Notes under the pieces: generated by a model
Seen by the model: the letters and a program-made list of their open reading frames with translations, nothing else
Told to the model about the DNA's origin: nothing
The model's database searches: none
Translations under genes and position numbers: made by a program
Assembly: GCA_024220525.1 (NCBI GenBank)
Contig: JAMYWO010000076.1
Span: forward strand, 48,888-67,455
Direction: 5' to 3'
Length of the DNA stretch: 18,568 nt
DNA from: Cochliopodium minus
Lineage: Eukaryota > Discosea > Himatismenida > Cochliopodiidae
Shown: one piece after another, positions 1 to 13,272 of the stretch
Layout of the letters: every line of letters starts with the position of its first letter
Numbering within the stretch: the first letter of the stretch is position 1

Positions 1-195
1 ACTCCTTCTACAACATCTCCTTCTTCAAATACTCCTTCTACTTTAAACCCATCAACATTCACTCCATCAACAATAACTCCATCAACATTAAGTCCTTCTA
101 CAACATCTCCTCCTTCAAATATTCCGTCTACTAGTTTTCCATCAACTTTAGATACATCTTCTTTTTCTCCATCTACTAGCATTCCTTCTACCGTC
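1..195 (+). repeat. Coding Thr/Ser/Pro minisatellite (15-bp unit, 90-bp higher order)
   Basis: Tandem 15-bp units such as ACTCCATCAACA plus one codon encode xPSTx pentapeptides. A longer unit is also visible: bases 1-42 recur with few changes at 91-132, an offset of 90 bp, or six pentads. The array probably continues to the left of the window. It forms the stalk of the membrane glycoprotein. Confidence 0.75.
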
Positions 196-941
196 CCCCC
201 TACATTTACAACACAATCTAATTGTTTATACAACGTTGCCAACTGTTCTTTATGTGGAACCAAAGGAATAATAGTTGATCCAAGTTTCTTTAATGTTTCT
301 TGCATTTTCGATGGAGACAAATGGATTTATTCTTTTTCAAATAAAAACTCCAATACTTTCACCATTACCGAAACGGTCACACTCAACCAAACGAGTATCA
401 TAATCCAGGGAAATTTCAACCAAACTTCGAACACAACCATCATCATCATTTCTTCTCTCCAAAATAAAGAAAGCCCTTCTTTGAAGGTTACAGGATGTGT
501 TACTTTAAATGGTAATATTAGCTTGCTTCTGGATGAAAGACCCAACAGTGGAAATATCAATGTTTCTCTAGTTTCTTATAATTGTTCTCAAAAATTGGAA
601 TTCAACAATTCTCAGTTAACTGTACAAACTTTTTATAAAAACAAAAATTGTGATAGAATTGGTTCCAGTGTCATCAACCAGCAAAACACTTTATCTGTTT
701 CTCTTTCTTCATCTATTAATGCTAATTGTAAAGGTAAAAAAAAAAAACTTTACGATAATTTTTGGAAAATATAATCATTAATTTAAAAGGTTTACCTTTT
801 GGGGCTATTATTGGGATCGTTTTAGGAATTGTCGGTCTTTCTATTTTGGTGATTGTATCAATAGTTTATTTTTTGAACAAAAGGAGAAGAGAATTGAAAG
901 AAAAGTTGAGTTATTTGGGGAATCAAATGGATCAAAAATAA
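1..941 (+). CDS. Mucin-like type I membrane glycoprotein, 3' part
   Basis: Partial at the left edge; frame 1 is open from base 1. Model: exons 1-733 and 790-941, phase-1 GT-AG intron 734-789 (56 bp) whose join restores a Gly codon. In order: about 65 residues of Thr/Ser/Pro repeats (xPSTx pentads) likely to be O-glycosylated; an ectodomain of about 175 residues with at least six Cys and many N-glycosylation sequons (NCS, NVS, NQT, NTT, NIS, NNS); one hydrophobic helix starting GAIIGIVLGIV; then a short basic tail beginning NKRRRELKEK and ending in Lys before TAA. The beta-rich, Asn/Thr-rich ectodomain, with phrases such as VTGCVTLNGN, resembles surface proteins of free-living protists as I remember them; the family is not named with confidence. 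Expected at the plasma membrane, stalk and head outside. Signal peptide and N-terminus lie outside the window. Without the intron the frame would end at a stop before the membrane helix, which supports splicing. Confidence 0.8.
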
Positions 942-1235
942 TTCAATTAATTACAAATCATTGACACTTTATCTATTTATAATTTTTAAAGTCAATACAA
1001 ATAATTTAAGATTTCTTTTCCAATCTACACATCTCTTAAAAAAAAAATATAAATATTAAGAAAAGGATGAATTCTTATTTGTTTCATTTAATTGTACCAA
1101 AAAATTTCAATAATTAATTCCTTTTGATCTTGATTTTAGTTTAACATTTAAAATTTATATAATTCCACTCATTAGGTACACAAGATTTGAAAAAAAATAA
1201 TATATAAAAATAAAAAGAAAATATATAAAAAAAAG

Positions 1236-1726
1236 ATGAAATTGAAATTTTATTTACTTTTGATTGTTGTATTATTTGCATGCACTTTTAATTGCAGTAA
1301 GGAAAAAAAATAAATTAAAATGAAAATAAGAATTTATTTTGAATAGGAGTTTTGAGATTGAATTGGTGCTGCGCATTACTCAGGGGAGGAAATATAGATA
1401 AAGAACCAGATTGTGAAGAACAATTTCCTAATTTGATGGAAGATTGTGGCATGAGAGGAAGGTCAAACAATCCAAATGGGCCACCTGCATATGTTCCCCG
1501 TAGACAAAGGACAAATAATCCAAATGGGCCACCTGCTTATGTTCCTGCAAATGATGCTGGAGATTATGGTGCTGTGGATGAAGAATCTTCCCCTCGTGGT
1601 AACAGAAGAAATAGCAGGGGAAGTCCAAGAAGAAGAAATAGCAGGGGAAACAGTCGCTCACCACAACGAAGCAACAGAAATAGTGGAAATTTTGGAAGAC
1701 AAAGAAATTCATTTGATGAATTTTAG
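1236..1726 (+). CDS. Small secreted Arg/Ser-rich repeat protein with two PPAY motifs
   Basis: Exons 1236-1296 and 1347-1726 (intron 50 bp, phase 1) give 146 residues. The start is the ATG at 1236, followed by a clear signal peptide, MKLKFYLLLIVVLFACTFNC; the downstream frame has no suitable ATG of its own, so this exon supplies the start. The mature protein begins with a Cys-rich stretch (four Cys, including a CC pair), then two copies of NNPNGPPAYVP at about residues 61-71 and 77-87 (16-residue period), then a Gly/Asp-rich linker and an Arg/Ser/Gly/Asn tail resembling SR/RG proteins, ending in FDEF before TAG. I do not recognise the family. The signal peptide implies secretion, yet the tail resembles RNA-binding segments and PPxY normally binds cytosolic WW domains, so its location is an open question. 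It is convergent with the kinase gene, which ends about 200 bp away. Confidence 0.72.
1463..1649 (+). repeat. Coding tandem repeats inside the small secreted protein
   Basis: Two DNA-level repeats. A 48-bp unit begins at 1463 and again at 1511; the copies share CAAATGGGCCACCTGC and encode NNPNGPPAYVP twice. A second repeat, AGAAGAAATAGCAGGGGAA, occurs at about 1602 and 1631 in the Arg/Ser tail. Confidence 0.8.
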
Positions 1727-1929
1727 AAATAAAATTGAAGATTCTTTTACAAATAAATTTTTTTCTTTTTTCCACAAAGATTAATTGAAAAACAAAAAAA
1801 ATGTTTAATTATCGAATTTGAAACAAATTAAATGAATGTTTCTTTAGAAAAAAGTAAAGAAGAATTATAGCAAAAATGAAAAGTAAACCTCTCTTTAAAT
1901 TTTTTTTTTTTTAAAAAGGAGAATTTTTT
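1727..1929. other. Convergent intergenic spacer
   Basis: About 200 bp between the 3' ends of a plus-strand and a minus-strand gene. It is A/T-rich with homopolymer tracts. No gene is visible; it presumably holds the polyadenylation signals of both genes. Confidence 0.5.
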
Positions 1930-4900
1930 TTATTTGTCATTCTTGTCATGATCCGTCGTGTTCTTGTCATCTTGCCCGCCAAAAAACCAATCCTTCACGG
2001 TTTGTTTGACCTCTTCGTTCTTCTCGATCTTGTTGACCAAATTGTGGTGGATGGACGTCAGATTCTCGTAGATGGTGTCAAAGTAGGGCCTAGTGTGGTG
2101 GTCGTCGTGCCAACATATCTCAATCAAATTTTTGTATTCTACATCACAATCCTCCGGAATGGGAGGGCGTTTTCCTAAAAAAAATGTTATTAAATATTTT
2201 TTGAGATTTTTTAATAATTTTATTAATATTTTGAGATTTTATAATTTTCAATCTTATCTTTTTTTAAAAACATTTTTTTTTTGTTTATTTTTGCTTTTAT
2301 TTTTTATTTTTCAATAAAAATTTTTGAAGATGATGATAACTAATAATTTTTTTTTACCAGTGTCTATCGCTCTAACAATTTGCAAAACCTGCATTTCTCC
2401 ATACGGAATTTTCTCAGTGAGGATTTCCCACAGCACGATCCCAAATGAAAAAACATCAGCTTTTTCAGTGTAAGGATCTGTTTCTCTCAAAATTTCAGGG
2501 GCTACCCAATTTACCTTTTTAAACAAAAAATAAAAATAAAATTAAAATAAAATTAAAAATATAATTTATAATTGATGATGTAATATTTTTATTTTTTAAT
2601 TCATTATTTATAATTTTCTAATATTTTTTATTTTTTAATTCAAAATTTTTATTATTTATTTTTTTTTATTTTTTTTTATTTTTTATTTGTTACGGTTCCC
2701 ATTCTTGTATTTGCCTTTTGTTGGACGTCTTTGAGTTTTCCGAGGCCAAAATCCGCAACGCGGATGCTGTATTTATCATCAACCAAAAGGTTGAGACTTT
2801 TCAAATCTCTATTTTTTAAAAATTTTTAAAAAAAAATTGAAAAAAAAAATAATAAATAAAAATAAAATTGAAAAAAATAAAAATAAAATAAAAAATAATA
2901 ATTCAGAATGAAATAATCTTTTTGTATTTTTTTTTTTTGACCTGTGGAGAATGGGAGGATTGATTTTGTGTAGATAGTTCATTCCACGAGCAGTGTCCAT
3001 AGCAAGGGAAACCTAGAAAAAAAAAATTTTTTATTTTTGATAATAAAAGAATTTCACAAAATAAATAAGAATCAAATGGAAAAAAAAAATGTAAAATGAA
3101 AAATAAAAAATAAAAAATGAAAAATGAAAAATGAAAAATAAAAAATAAAAATGAAAAATGAAAAATGAAAAATGAAAAATAAAAAAATAAAATAAAATTA
3201 TTATTTAAGAAAAATGAAAAAAAAAAATATAAAAAATGAAAAAAAAAATAAATAAAAAATGAAAAAAAAAATAAATAAAAACAAATAATAAAATAAAAAA
3301 TAGATAATAAATAGCAAATAAAAAAAAAAAAAAAAATGAAAAATAATGAATGAAAAATAAAAATATTTAAAAAATACCTTTGTCCTCCAAAGAAGAGACT
3401 CAGTCTCCAAAATCTGCCTCAAGTTACCCTTAGGAACATACTCGGTGATGTAGAAAATAGAGGGGTAGTCGATGGAAGCGCCGAGGAACAAGAGGATGTT
3501 GGGGTGGCGGAGTTGGGAGAGGAGGTAGATCTCCCTCACGAAACTCTCGAGGTCTTCTTTTTGGATGTCCTTGTTGGTGAGCTGCTTTACTGCCACTTCG
3601 GTGTTTCTCCAGGTGCATTTCAGCACTTCTCCGAACCCTCCTTCGCCTTTTCAAAAGTTAAAAAATTATTTATTGTAATTTTTTAAAAAAAAAAAATTTA
3701 ATCAATATAAAATATAAAAAATATAAAATATAAAAAATAAAATAACGAAAATAAAATATAATCATCTTAAAAAAATATAAAATAAAAAAAATAATGGAAA
3801 TTAAAATTTTTATAAAAAATAAAAAATAAAAAAAATAAAAACAAAAATAGGTGAATCAAAAGTGATTTTTAATCCTTGACATTAATTTATAACTCTTTCT
3901 TTTTCTTTTTTTTTTTGATTTGATTTGAATAAGAATTTGATTTTTTTTTTTATTTTAATTTTTTTATCAATTTATTATTATTTTATATTTTCAGTTCAAA
4001 ATAATAAAAATTTTAACCTAAAAAAAATTTATGATTATCAAATCAGCAAAAAAAAAATAATTAAGAAACAAGAAATCAAACTCAGAATAATAAAATTTGT
4101 ACTTAAAAAATTTTGATGATAGGCCTATCTCTTTCTAAATCAAAAATTTTTTTTTTTTAAAATTTCCCCTTAATTAAGATCAAATTCCAGGAATTAAAAA
4201 AGTTTTGTTTCTTTTTGGATTAGGAAATATGAAGGGGAATTAAAAACGTTTCTTGAATTGAGAAAAATGATGATAAAGATCAAAATTTATTATTAAATTA
4301 AATATCATTTTAACATCCATTTCATTGAAATTTATGAGAATACCAAATCTCAACATATTTTTTTGATTTAAGAAAATAATTATTAATATTTATTTATATT
4401 TATTTATTTATGTTTTTTCACAACAAAAAAAAAAAAGTAAATTAAAGTGAATATAAATATATCTCTCTTAAAAATTCTCCTCTCAATTTCGAATATTGTA
4501 CAAAAATCTCCTCTGTTAAAATTTGAGAAAATTTTTTGTAAGTGTAAAGTAAAGAAATAGGTGTTTCAATTTTCTCATCTCCATAAATGATCGATTTAAC
4601 TCAAGATATTTTGAAATTTCCAAATTTATTTTATTAGTAAATTTATTAAATTAAATAAAATAAATTCTCGAAGATTTATCAACAAAAAATTTTGAAAATA
4701 AAAAATTTTGAAAACAAAAAATTTTTGAAAATAATAAAAATTATCAACAAAAAAAATTTGAAATTAAGAAAGAGGTATTTTTCTTTTTTTTTTTTTACCA
4801 ATTTTGTCAATGATTTTGATTTCTTTAAAGTTGATCTCCCAAGGAAACCTCTGGATGACCTGCTCACCAACCTCCTTTCCAAAAAGGTTGAGGTCGACCA

Positions 4901-6711
4901 TTTTCTCCTTAAGAAGGTAGCGGATGTCCGTTTCGATGTTCTCACTCTTCATCTTCGTAAGAGTATATTCATTCGAATTATGATTGCTTCGTTTGTGATT
5001 TTTATCTTTTTTGTGGGAATATTTGTTTTTGTTTTCCCCGGTGGTGTACATGAGGTTGGGGGAGTGGAGGCTGCTGGAGAGCGAGGAGTTGGAGGACTGA
5101 ATTTGCGACTCGGAGCTGCGCGAGTGGGTCGATTTTTGCTGCGGGGGCGAGGAGAATTCTTTGGAGGATGTGTAGTCTTCGGAGGAGTTGAAATCCTTCC
5201 CGTTTTTTTTGTTTTTGTCTTCTGACAAAAAAAATTTTTAACAGTTTAATATTTTCTTCAATTTATTTTATATAAATCCATTAAAACTAAAATTTGAGTA
5301 TTTTACAAAAATTGCTCTTTAACAGCATCTTTAAAGAAATTTATAAATCAATATTAAATTATTAAATCACTATTTAAATTTTTAAAAAACCTCCTCTTAA
5401 AAGGAAATAAAATGGTAAAAAATTCCGACTCACCTGTTTCGTTATGATTTTCGTTGTGATTGGTGTTGTTCCCTTTGGATAATTTGTTCGAAAATTCCAA
5501 GAAGGAGAGAGCGTTCTGCTCAGAGGAGTTGATGTTGAAGTGGATAGCCTTGAGCCAATCAGATCTTTCTTTGACATTATTACATGCTATAAGATAGCAG
5601 GGAGGCATTTTTTTGTTTCCAATCAGCGTAGTGATTAATATTCCGAATGGTTGTCTTCAAAAAAAAAAAGAAAAAAAAAATTATTTGAGAAAATATCCTA
5701 GAATAGAAATCGTTTGTTCAATATTATTATTTATAATATATTATCGAATTTGAGGCGAATATGTCTCGATGAAATCCAATTTTATGAATGTATTAAGATA
5801 GATTGATTCATTTCATTTCAATTAAATTAATTTGATTGATAATGAAAGGATTTCATTCAACAACAAAAATATTATAATGTTTTTCTTAATACATATTGAA
5901 TTCCTTTATCATTTTTTGTATATGTAAAGTCCAATTTTGTCAATATCAAATATTTGAACAATTGATAGGCTTCTGACATCAAATCAATGTTAAAATTATA
6001 TTTTTTTTTCAAATATCCGCGTAATAAATTTAAAATGATTCCTATTATAAAGAGATGAATTAGGATACTTACTTCATACATATCTCTTTTGTCACTATCT
6101 TTCCTTGTTCCTCCGTCATAAATTCCAATAGGGAACCCACTTGTGTCTCCGCTACTGGAGTGGACATGCTCAATTTGATTAATCCATCAGGCACCTTCCT
6201 TTTATCTTCATTATATACTTTTTCGTTTTTGTAGTAGAAGAGGGTGGTTTCTTTCAATATAAAAAATCTTCTCTTCCAATTCTTATTCATCATTAGAAAC
6301 AATTCTCTATAGAATAATCGATATGGAGGATATAATAAGTCAGTATTTGAAAATTTAGAAATGATTAATCATCAACAAAGTGATATATATCAGTTTGATG
6401 GTGATCAATAATCATATTTTTTTTGCAATCATAATTAAATGCAAAAAATTAATTTATATATGGTAACAATTATTTAGAATTAATTCTATCCTCCATAATA
6501 TCAATAATATATGCTTTATGATTGAATGATGACACTCAATATTATAATTATATTTTAATTACCCTTGCATGGAAAGGAGTTTGTTATCGCTCTTCTTCAT
6601 TTCTTTCGAGATGAGCACCGATTGGGAATTTGTCCTGGTCAATAATGTGACATTTTCCAAACCACTCTTATGCAATTTTTTTGTAGTTTCTTTTTTGAAT
6701 CTCACAGACAT
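1930..6711 (-). CDS. PH domain + TKL-type protein kinase, nine exons
   Basis: Exons 6711-6563, 6306-6073, 5654-5434, 5221-4799, 3646-3378, 3012-2942, 2808-2694, 2514-2358 and 2174-1930 total 1,884 nt (627 aa), every junction phase-matched. PH domain at about 48-175: it opens with [10 protein letters not shown] and LFYYK and ends with the C-helix [11 protein letters not shown]. Ser/Asn-rich linker at about 200-320. Kinase domain at about 335-600: Gly loop GEGGFGEV (343-350), AVK Lys363, helix-C Glu381, HRDLKSLN (455-462), DFG (475-477), GTVNWVAPE (493-501), DVFSFG. All catalytic residues are present, so it should be an active Ser/Thr-type TKL kinase (LKSLN rather than a tyrosine-kinase loop). 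The PH domain suggests recruitment to membrane phosphoinositides. Start: the ATG at 6711, since the frame upstream offers only non-ATG codons. The C-tail is acidic and short. Substrate and pathway are unknown. Confidence 0.88.
3093..3290. repeat. A-rich microsatellite in a kinase intron
   Basis: Within the intron 3013-3377 there is a run of 7-bp units AAAAATG/AAAAATA (about 3093-3184), followed by two copies of a roughly 23-bp unit, AAAAAATG plus an A-run plus TAAAT (about 3231-3280). Simple slippage repeats; non-coding. Confidence 0.75.
3647..4798 (-). other. Long 1,152-bp intron inside the kinase Gly-loop codon
   Basis: Phase-1 intron (donor GTAAAA, acceptor GAAAAG) that splits the first Gly codon of the GxGxxG loop. 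It is several times longer than any other intron here. The content is A/T homopolymers and low-complexity sequence. A short plus-strand open frame (3925-4116) is composed of Ile/Phe/Lys/Asn and looks like chance. I see no nested gene. Confidence 0.7.
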
Positions 6712-6953
6712 CAAAAAAATCAAGATTATCTTCTCAATCAATTTTTTTTTAATATATCCCTTATAATATTTGTGAAGGTTTTAATTTCAATTTTTAAAGT
6801 GTGCGTTTAATAATTAAATATAATTGGATTGGAAAGGAGTGATTTAATTCAAACATCTCAAAATTAACCAACAAGATAGTGACCTGAGTCGATCTTCATT
6901 TTTTGCATCTTAAAATGTTGTGATAGTAAATCTTATAAAAGAGATAATCAGAT
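6712..6953. other. Intergenic spacer upstream of the kinase
   Basis: About 240 bp between the kinase start and the stop of the next minus-strand gene. It should contain the kinase promoter; no specific element is recognised. Confidence 0.4.
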
Positions 6954-7807
6954 TCAATCAAATTCTGGATTGTGTTTATAATATTCTTTATGAACATCTT
7001 TGATTTTTATGGCGATTTGATAAGTTGGATCCTCTTTCTTTTCTTCCAAATTGGCAACTTCAAGTCCCAAGCATTTCAACCAATTGCCTTTCTCTAACCA
7101 CTTTTCTGGTATCCAAATCAGATGATCTATTTCATCATATCTCAACATTTTAAGGTACTCAATGCTATCAATCGATCCAAGGGCAGTGTAGCAAATGATA
7201 AACTTAAGATCTCTTTTGGATTTAATTAAATTGTGCAGAATATTTTTAAGGGTCCCCCATTCTCCAAATTGATATCTGTTTAAGCTTAGATCGACGTATT
7301 TGCAAGATGGAAGGATTTTCATAATGATTTGATAGATTATTTCAAGAGATTTTTTGGTGTTGAATTGGCAAGATTGAAATGAAATTCGAGAGATTTTTTT
7401 CAAATCTTCTTCTTTGTACTCTTTTGAGATCAAACCAGGTATATCTTCAATTCTCCATTTTTTTGAAAGAGGAACATCATTATCTATCACCTCTGTTCCC
7501 AGATCGATGATCGATTGATTTTCCTTCAAATAGCACACAATATTTTTTTTGGTTGAACTGATTTTTTTCTCGATATAGGAAATTATTTTTGATATAAATT
7601 TTATTGAGTTTTTACTTCTTTTTCCTCTTTCATTTTTTTCCAAATCATAGTAGATTGCCCTAAATTAAAAATACTCTTCAAATCTTGTAGATCAAGCTCC
7701 ATGAGTTGCCAAACATAAATTAGAGAATTATTTTTCAAAATTTTTTCCAATTCAATCTTTTGTTCCTTCAATTCATCTATTTGAACAATCCATTCAACGG
7801 ATTCCAT
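6954..7807 (-). CDS. SAM-like N-terminus + IWIPExWL-motif protein (unknown function)
   Basis: Exons 7807-7616 and 7568-6954 join in phase 0 across a 47-bp intron (donor GTAAAA, acceptor ATCGAG) to give 268 aa. The start is the ATG at 7807; the open frame extends upstream only through non-ATG codons and poly-Lys. Residues about 1-60 (SVEWIVQIDELKEQ ... LMELDLQDLKSI ...) read as a small helical SAM-like domain. Residues about 125-235 contain YVDLSLNRYQFGEWGTL and LIWIPEKWLEKGNWLKC. From memory, a VDLSxNR ... LIWIPExWL pattern occurs in expanded families of fungi and protists, sometimes alongside Crinkler-type proteins; this link is unverified. No signal peptide or membrane helix. Probably cytosolic or nuclear. 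The acceptor GAG is less usual than CAG/TAG, so the exact joint is the weakest point of the model. Confidence 0.68.
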
Positions 7808-8186
7808 TTTTTTTTTTTTTTGAAAAAAATCCACAGAAATAGACTCAAGAAGATCTTCTTGAGTCTAAAAAATATAATTGCCTCTCACAATAGTTTATGT
7901 TAACACATATTTGTATCGCTTTAGGAAATTTTAATTTTAAATTCTCAAATAAGGGTATGGTATTAAAAAAGTTAATTTTGATTCAAAAGTTGTTACTTTT
8001 TTTCAACCCAAACACTATGACTAATCATTAATTAATTTGAATCTTTATTAAAATATTCTTCAATTTTGATCCAAATGACAATAAAAGTTAGTAAAAATGA
8101 TCTAATTTATATGACTCGTTTCAATTCAAGAAATAATAGTATAATATTGTTTAATAAATTGATTAATGAACATTTTCCTCACTTAA
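7808..8186. other. Intergenic spacer
   Basis: About 380 bp of A/T-rich sequence between the start of the SAM-like gene and the 3' end of the collagen-like gene. It contains a 14-base poly-T just upstream of the ATG, and a short inverted repeat, AAGAAGATCTTCTT, at about 7848. No gene seen. Confidence 0.5.
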
Positions 8187-11768
<3,582 letters not shown>

Positions 11769-12097
11769 TTTTTTTATTTTTTTGTCTTTTGGTATTTTTG
11801 GAAATAAAAAAATGTATCACTTCCAAATATAGATTTAAAAGTTCATGTCTTAAGGATAGATTGAAATCGGAATTCTATTGAAAGTTTGGGAAATTAAAGA
11901 AATAATATGATATATAATTGAATTCTTCTTGAAGAAGAATCAAAATATTGCCATTGTGAAAATCTTTCAATCATTTGATTGTAAAATATCCAAGAACTGG
12001 TATATTTTTATAACTTCAACTTAAAGTGTTGAATATTAAGAACTTCTAATTAAATATCTTATCATTTTTCTGTAGTTCGCACATTAATGGATGTCAC
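11769..12097. other. Intergenic spacer upstream of the collagen-like gene
   Basis: About 330 bp, A/T-rich, holding the promoter region of the collagen-like gene and the 3' end of the coiled-coil gene. It contains a palindromic TTCTTCTTGAAGAAGAA at about 11923-11939. No gene seen. Confidence 0.5.
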
Positions 12098-13113
12098 TTA
12101 AAGAAGCTTGTTTTTTTGAGTATCATAAATTTCGATATATTCGGTATATTTTTTGGGATCCACTATAAAAGAGCTATTCCACTCAAATATATATTCATCA
12201 ACGATGAAAGAAAATGATTGTTGTCCATTACCTTCCAATCTATTTTTTTGATGAAAAAGATATTTGCTCTTTATTTCTTCTTTGAAGCCAATTTTGATGA
12301 ACATGAAATCATCGTCCATATCTTGAGGATTTTCGAATTCGTAGCATTGTCTTTGATTGAGATAAGTGTGCAAAATCATGGCTAGAAATTTTTTATATAA
12401 TTGATTCTGATTTTATATTTGTTGTCAACATTAAAAAAAAAAAAAATGAGAAAACTCAATGATCAAGATATAGAACAATAAAATAGATCTGTTGTAATCA
12501 TGAAAAAGACTTTCAGATTCATTAATCAATTTGCAAAAGAGACCATCTTTATTCTTGGTTTCAATTTTATAAGATTTGGAGGTGTATGCAAAGTTTCTGG
12601 ATGCATTTCTATCAATTCTTTCAACATTAGAATATAAATGCCTTCTAAATTGGCTTGAATCAGGATTGTATTCTTTCGAATTTTCACCACTAACCAATTT
12701 TTTATTTTTATCAATATGCAGAATGAATTCATTCTCCCATTCTAATTTATCCCCTTCTAAAGTTGGTTCATTTAATCCCATGGATTCTATGATGTTCAGA
12801 ATAGGAATATCTCCTTTAAAATTATTCTGACAAAATTCTGTGAATGAATTTTCTTGTGAAATAAGAATCTCTTCTAATTTTTTGATTTCTTCTTTTAACT
12901 TTGAATTTTCTGTCATCGTTTCAGTAATTTGGTTTGCATATCTTTGAATTATCTTCCTTCTGAAACTTTTTCTTTCCAATTATTGGTCAAATTAATCAGT
13001 TGTTCAATGAATGTATTAATCTTAATCCTTTCCTCCTTTGAAATATACTTCTTCACGGATGTTGGGAGAAGAAGCATAGAATTAAAAGGATTTTTAAAAA
13101 TTTTATCTTCCAT
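12098..13113 (-). CDS. Coiled-coil protein of unknown function (exon model tentative)
   Basis: Three open blocks are seen: an ATG-initiated block from 13113, a coiled-coil block ending near 12511 and a C-terminal block 12381-12098. One phase-consistent model is 13113-13049, 12959-12511 and 12381-12098 (265 aa). Visible features: a helical, Lys/Glu-rich coiled coil (ENSKLKEEIKKLEEILIS) near the N-terminus, then a mixed acidic/basic region with SQFRRHLYSNVERIDRNASR, and a beta-rich end (FSFIVDEYIFEWNSSFIVD). No family recognised, no signal peptide. The first junction is doubtful: the proposed 89-bp intron (12960-13048) is about 27% GC and reads as coding, and one missing A in its A-run would join both blocks without splicing. 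The second donor (GTCTTT) is weak. It could be an intact gene, a frame-broken gene, or a sequence carrying one base error. Confidence 0.5.
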
Positions 13114-13272
13114 TTTTTATATTTTTCATATTATGATAAAATAAATGTGTATTTAGAGCTGAAATGATAATTATAATGGGACCCAATGTTGAAGAACAAA
13201 ACAATTATGGTATTTATATCAAAGTTTTAAATAAAATTTTTTTAGTGATGACACCAATAATAAAGAAATAAA

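Noticed and set aside
3925-4116. 63-residue plus-strand frame in the long kinase intron
   Set aside because: Only Ile/Phe/Lys/Asn codons as expected by chance from A/T-rich sequence; no start context, no domain.
4692-5225. 177-residue plus-strand open frame
   Set aside because: It lies opposite the kinase linker exon, whose frame is phase-consistent with both the PH and kinase exons; the plus frame is low-complexity Gly/Val/Phe.
1808-5770. Shared ATTATCGAATTTGA at about 1808 and 5740
   Set aside because: A 14-base match in strongly A/T-biased non-coding DNA can arise by chance; the flanks do not match.
5872-6081. Minus-strand 69-residue hydrophobic frame
   Set aside because: It lies mostly within the 418-bp intron between the two PH exons, and the strong GTAAGT donor at 6072 excludes it.
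6307-6562. Inverted repeat TGGAGGATA / TATCCTCCA within the first kinase intron
   Set aside because: Short and widely separated; no supporting feature of a mobile element or RNA gene.
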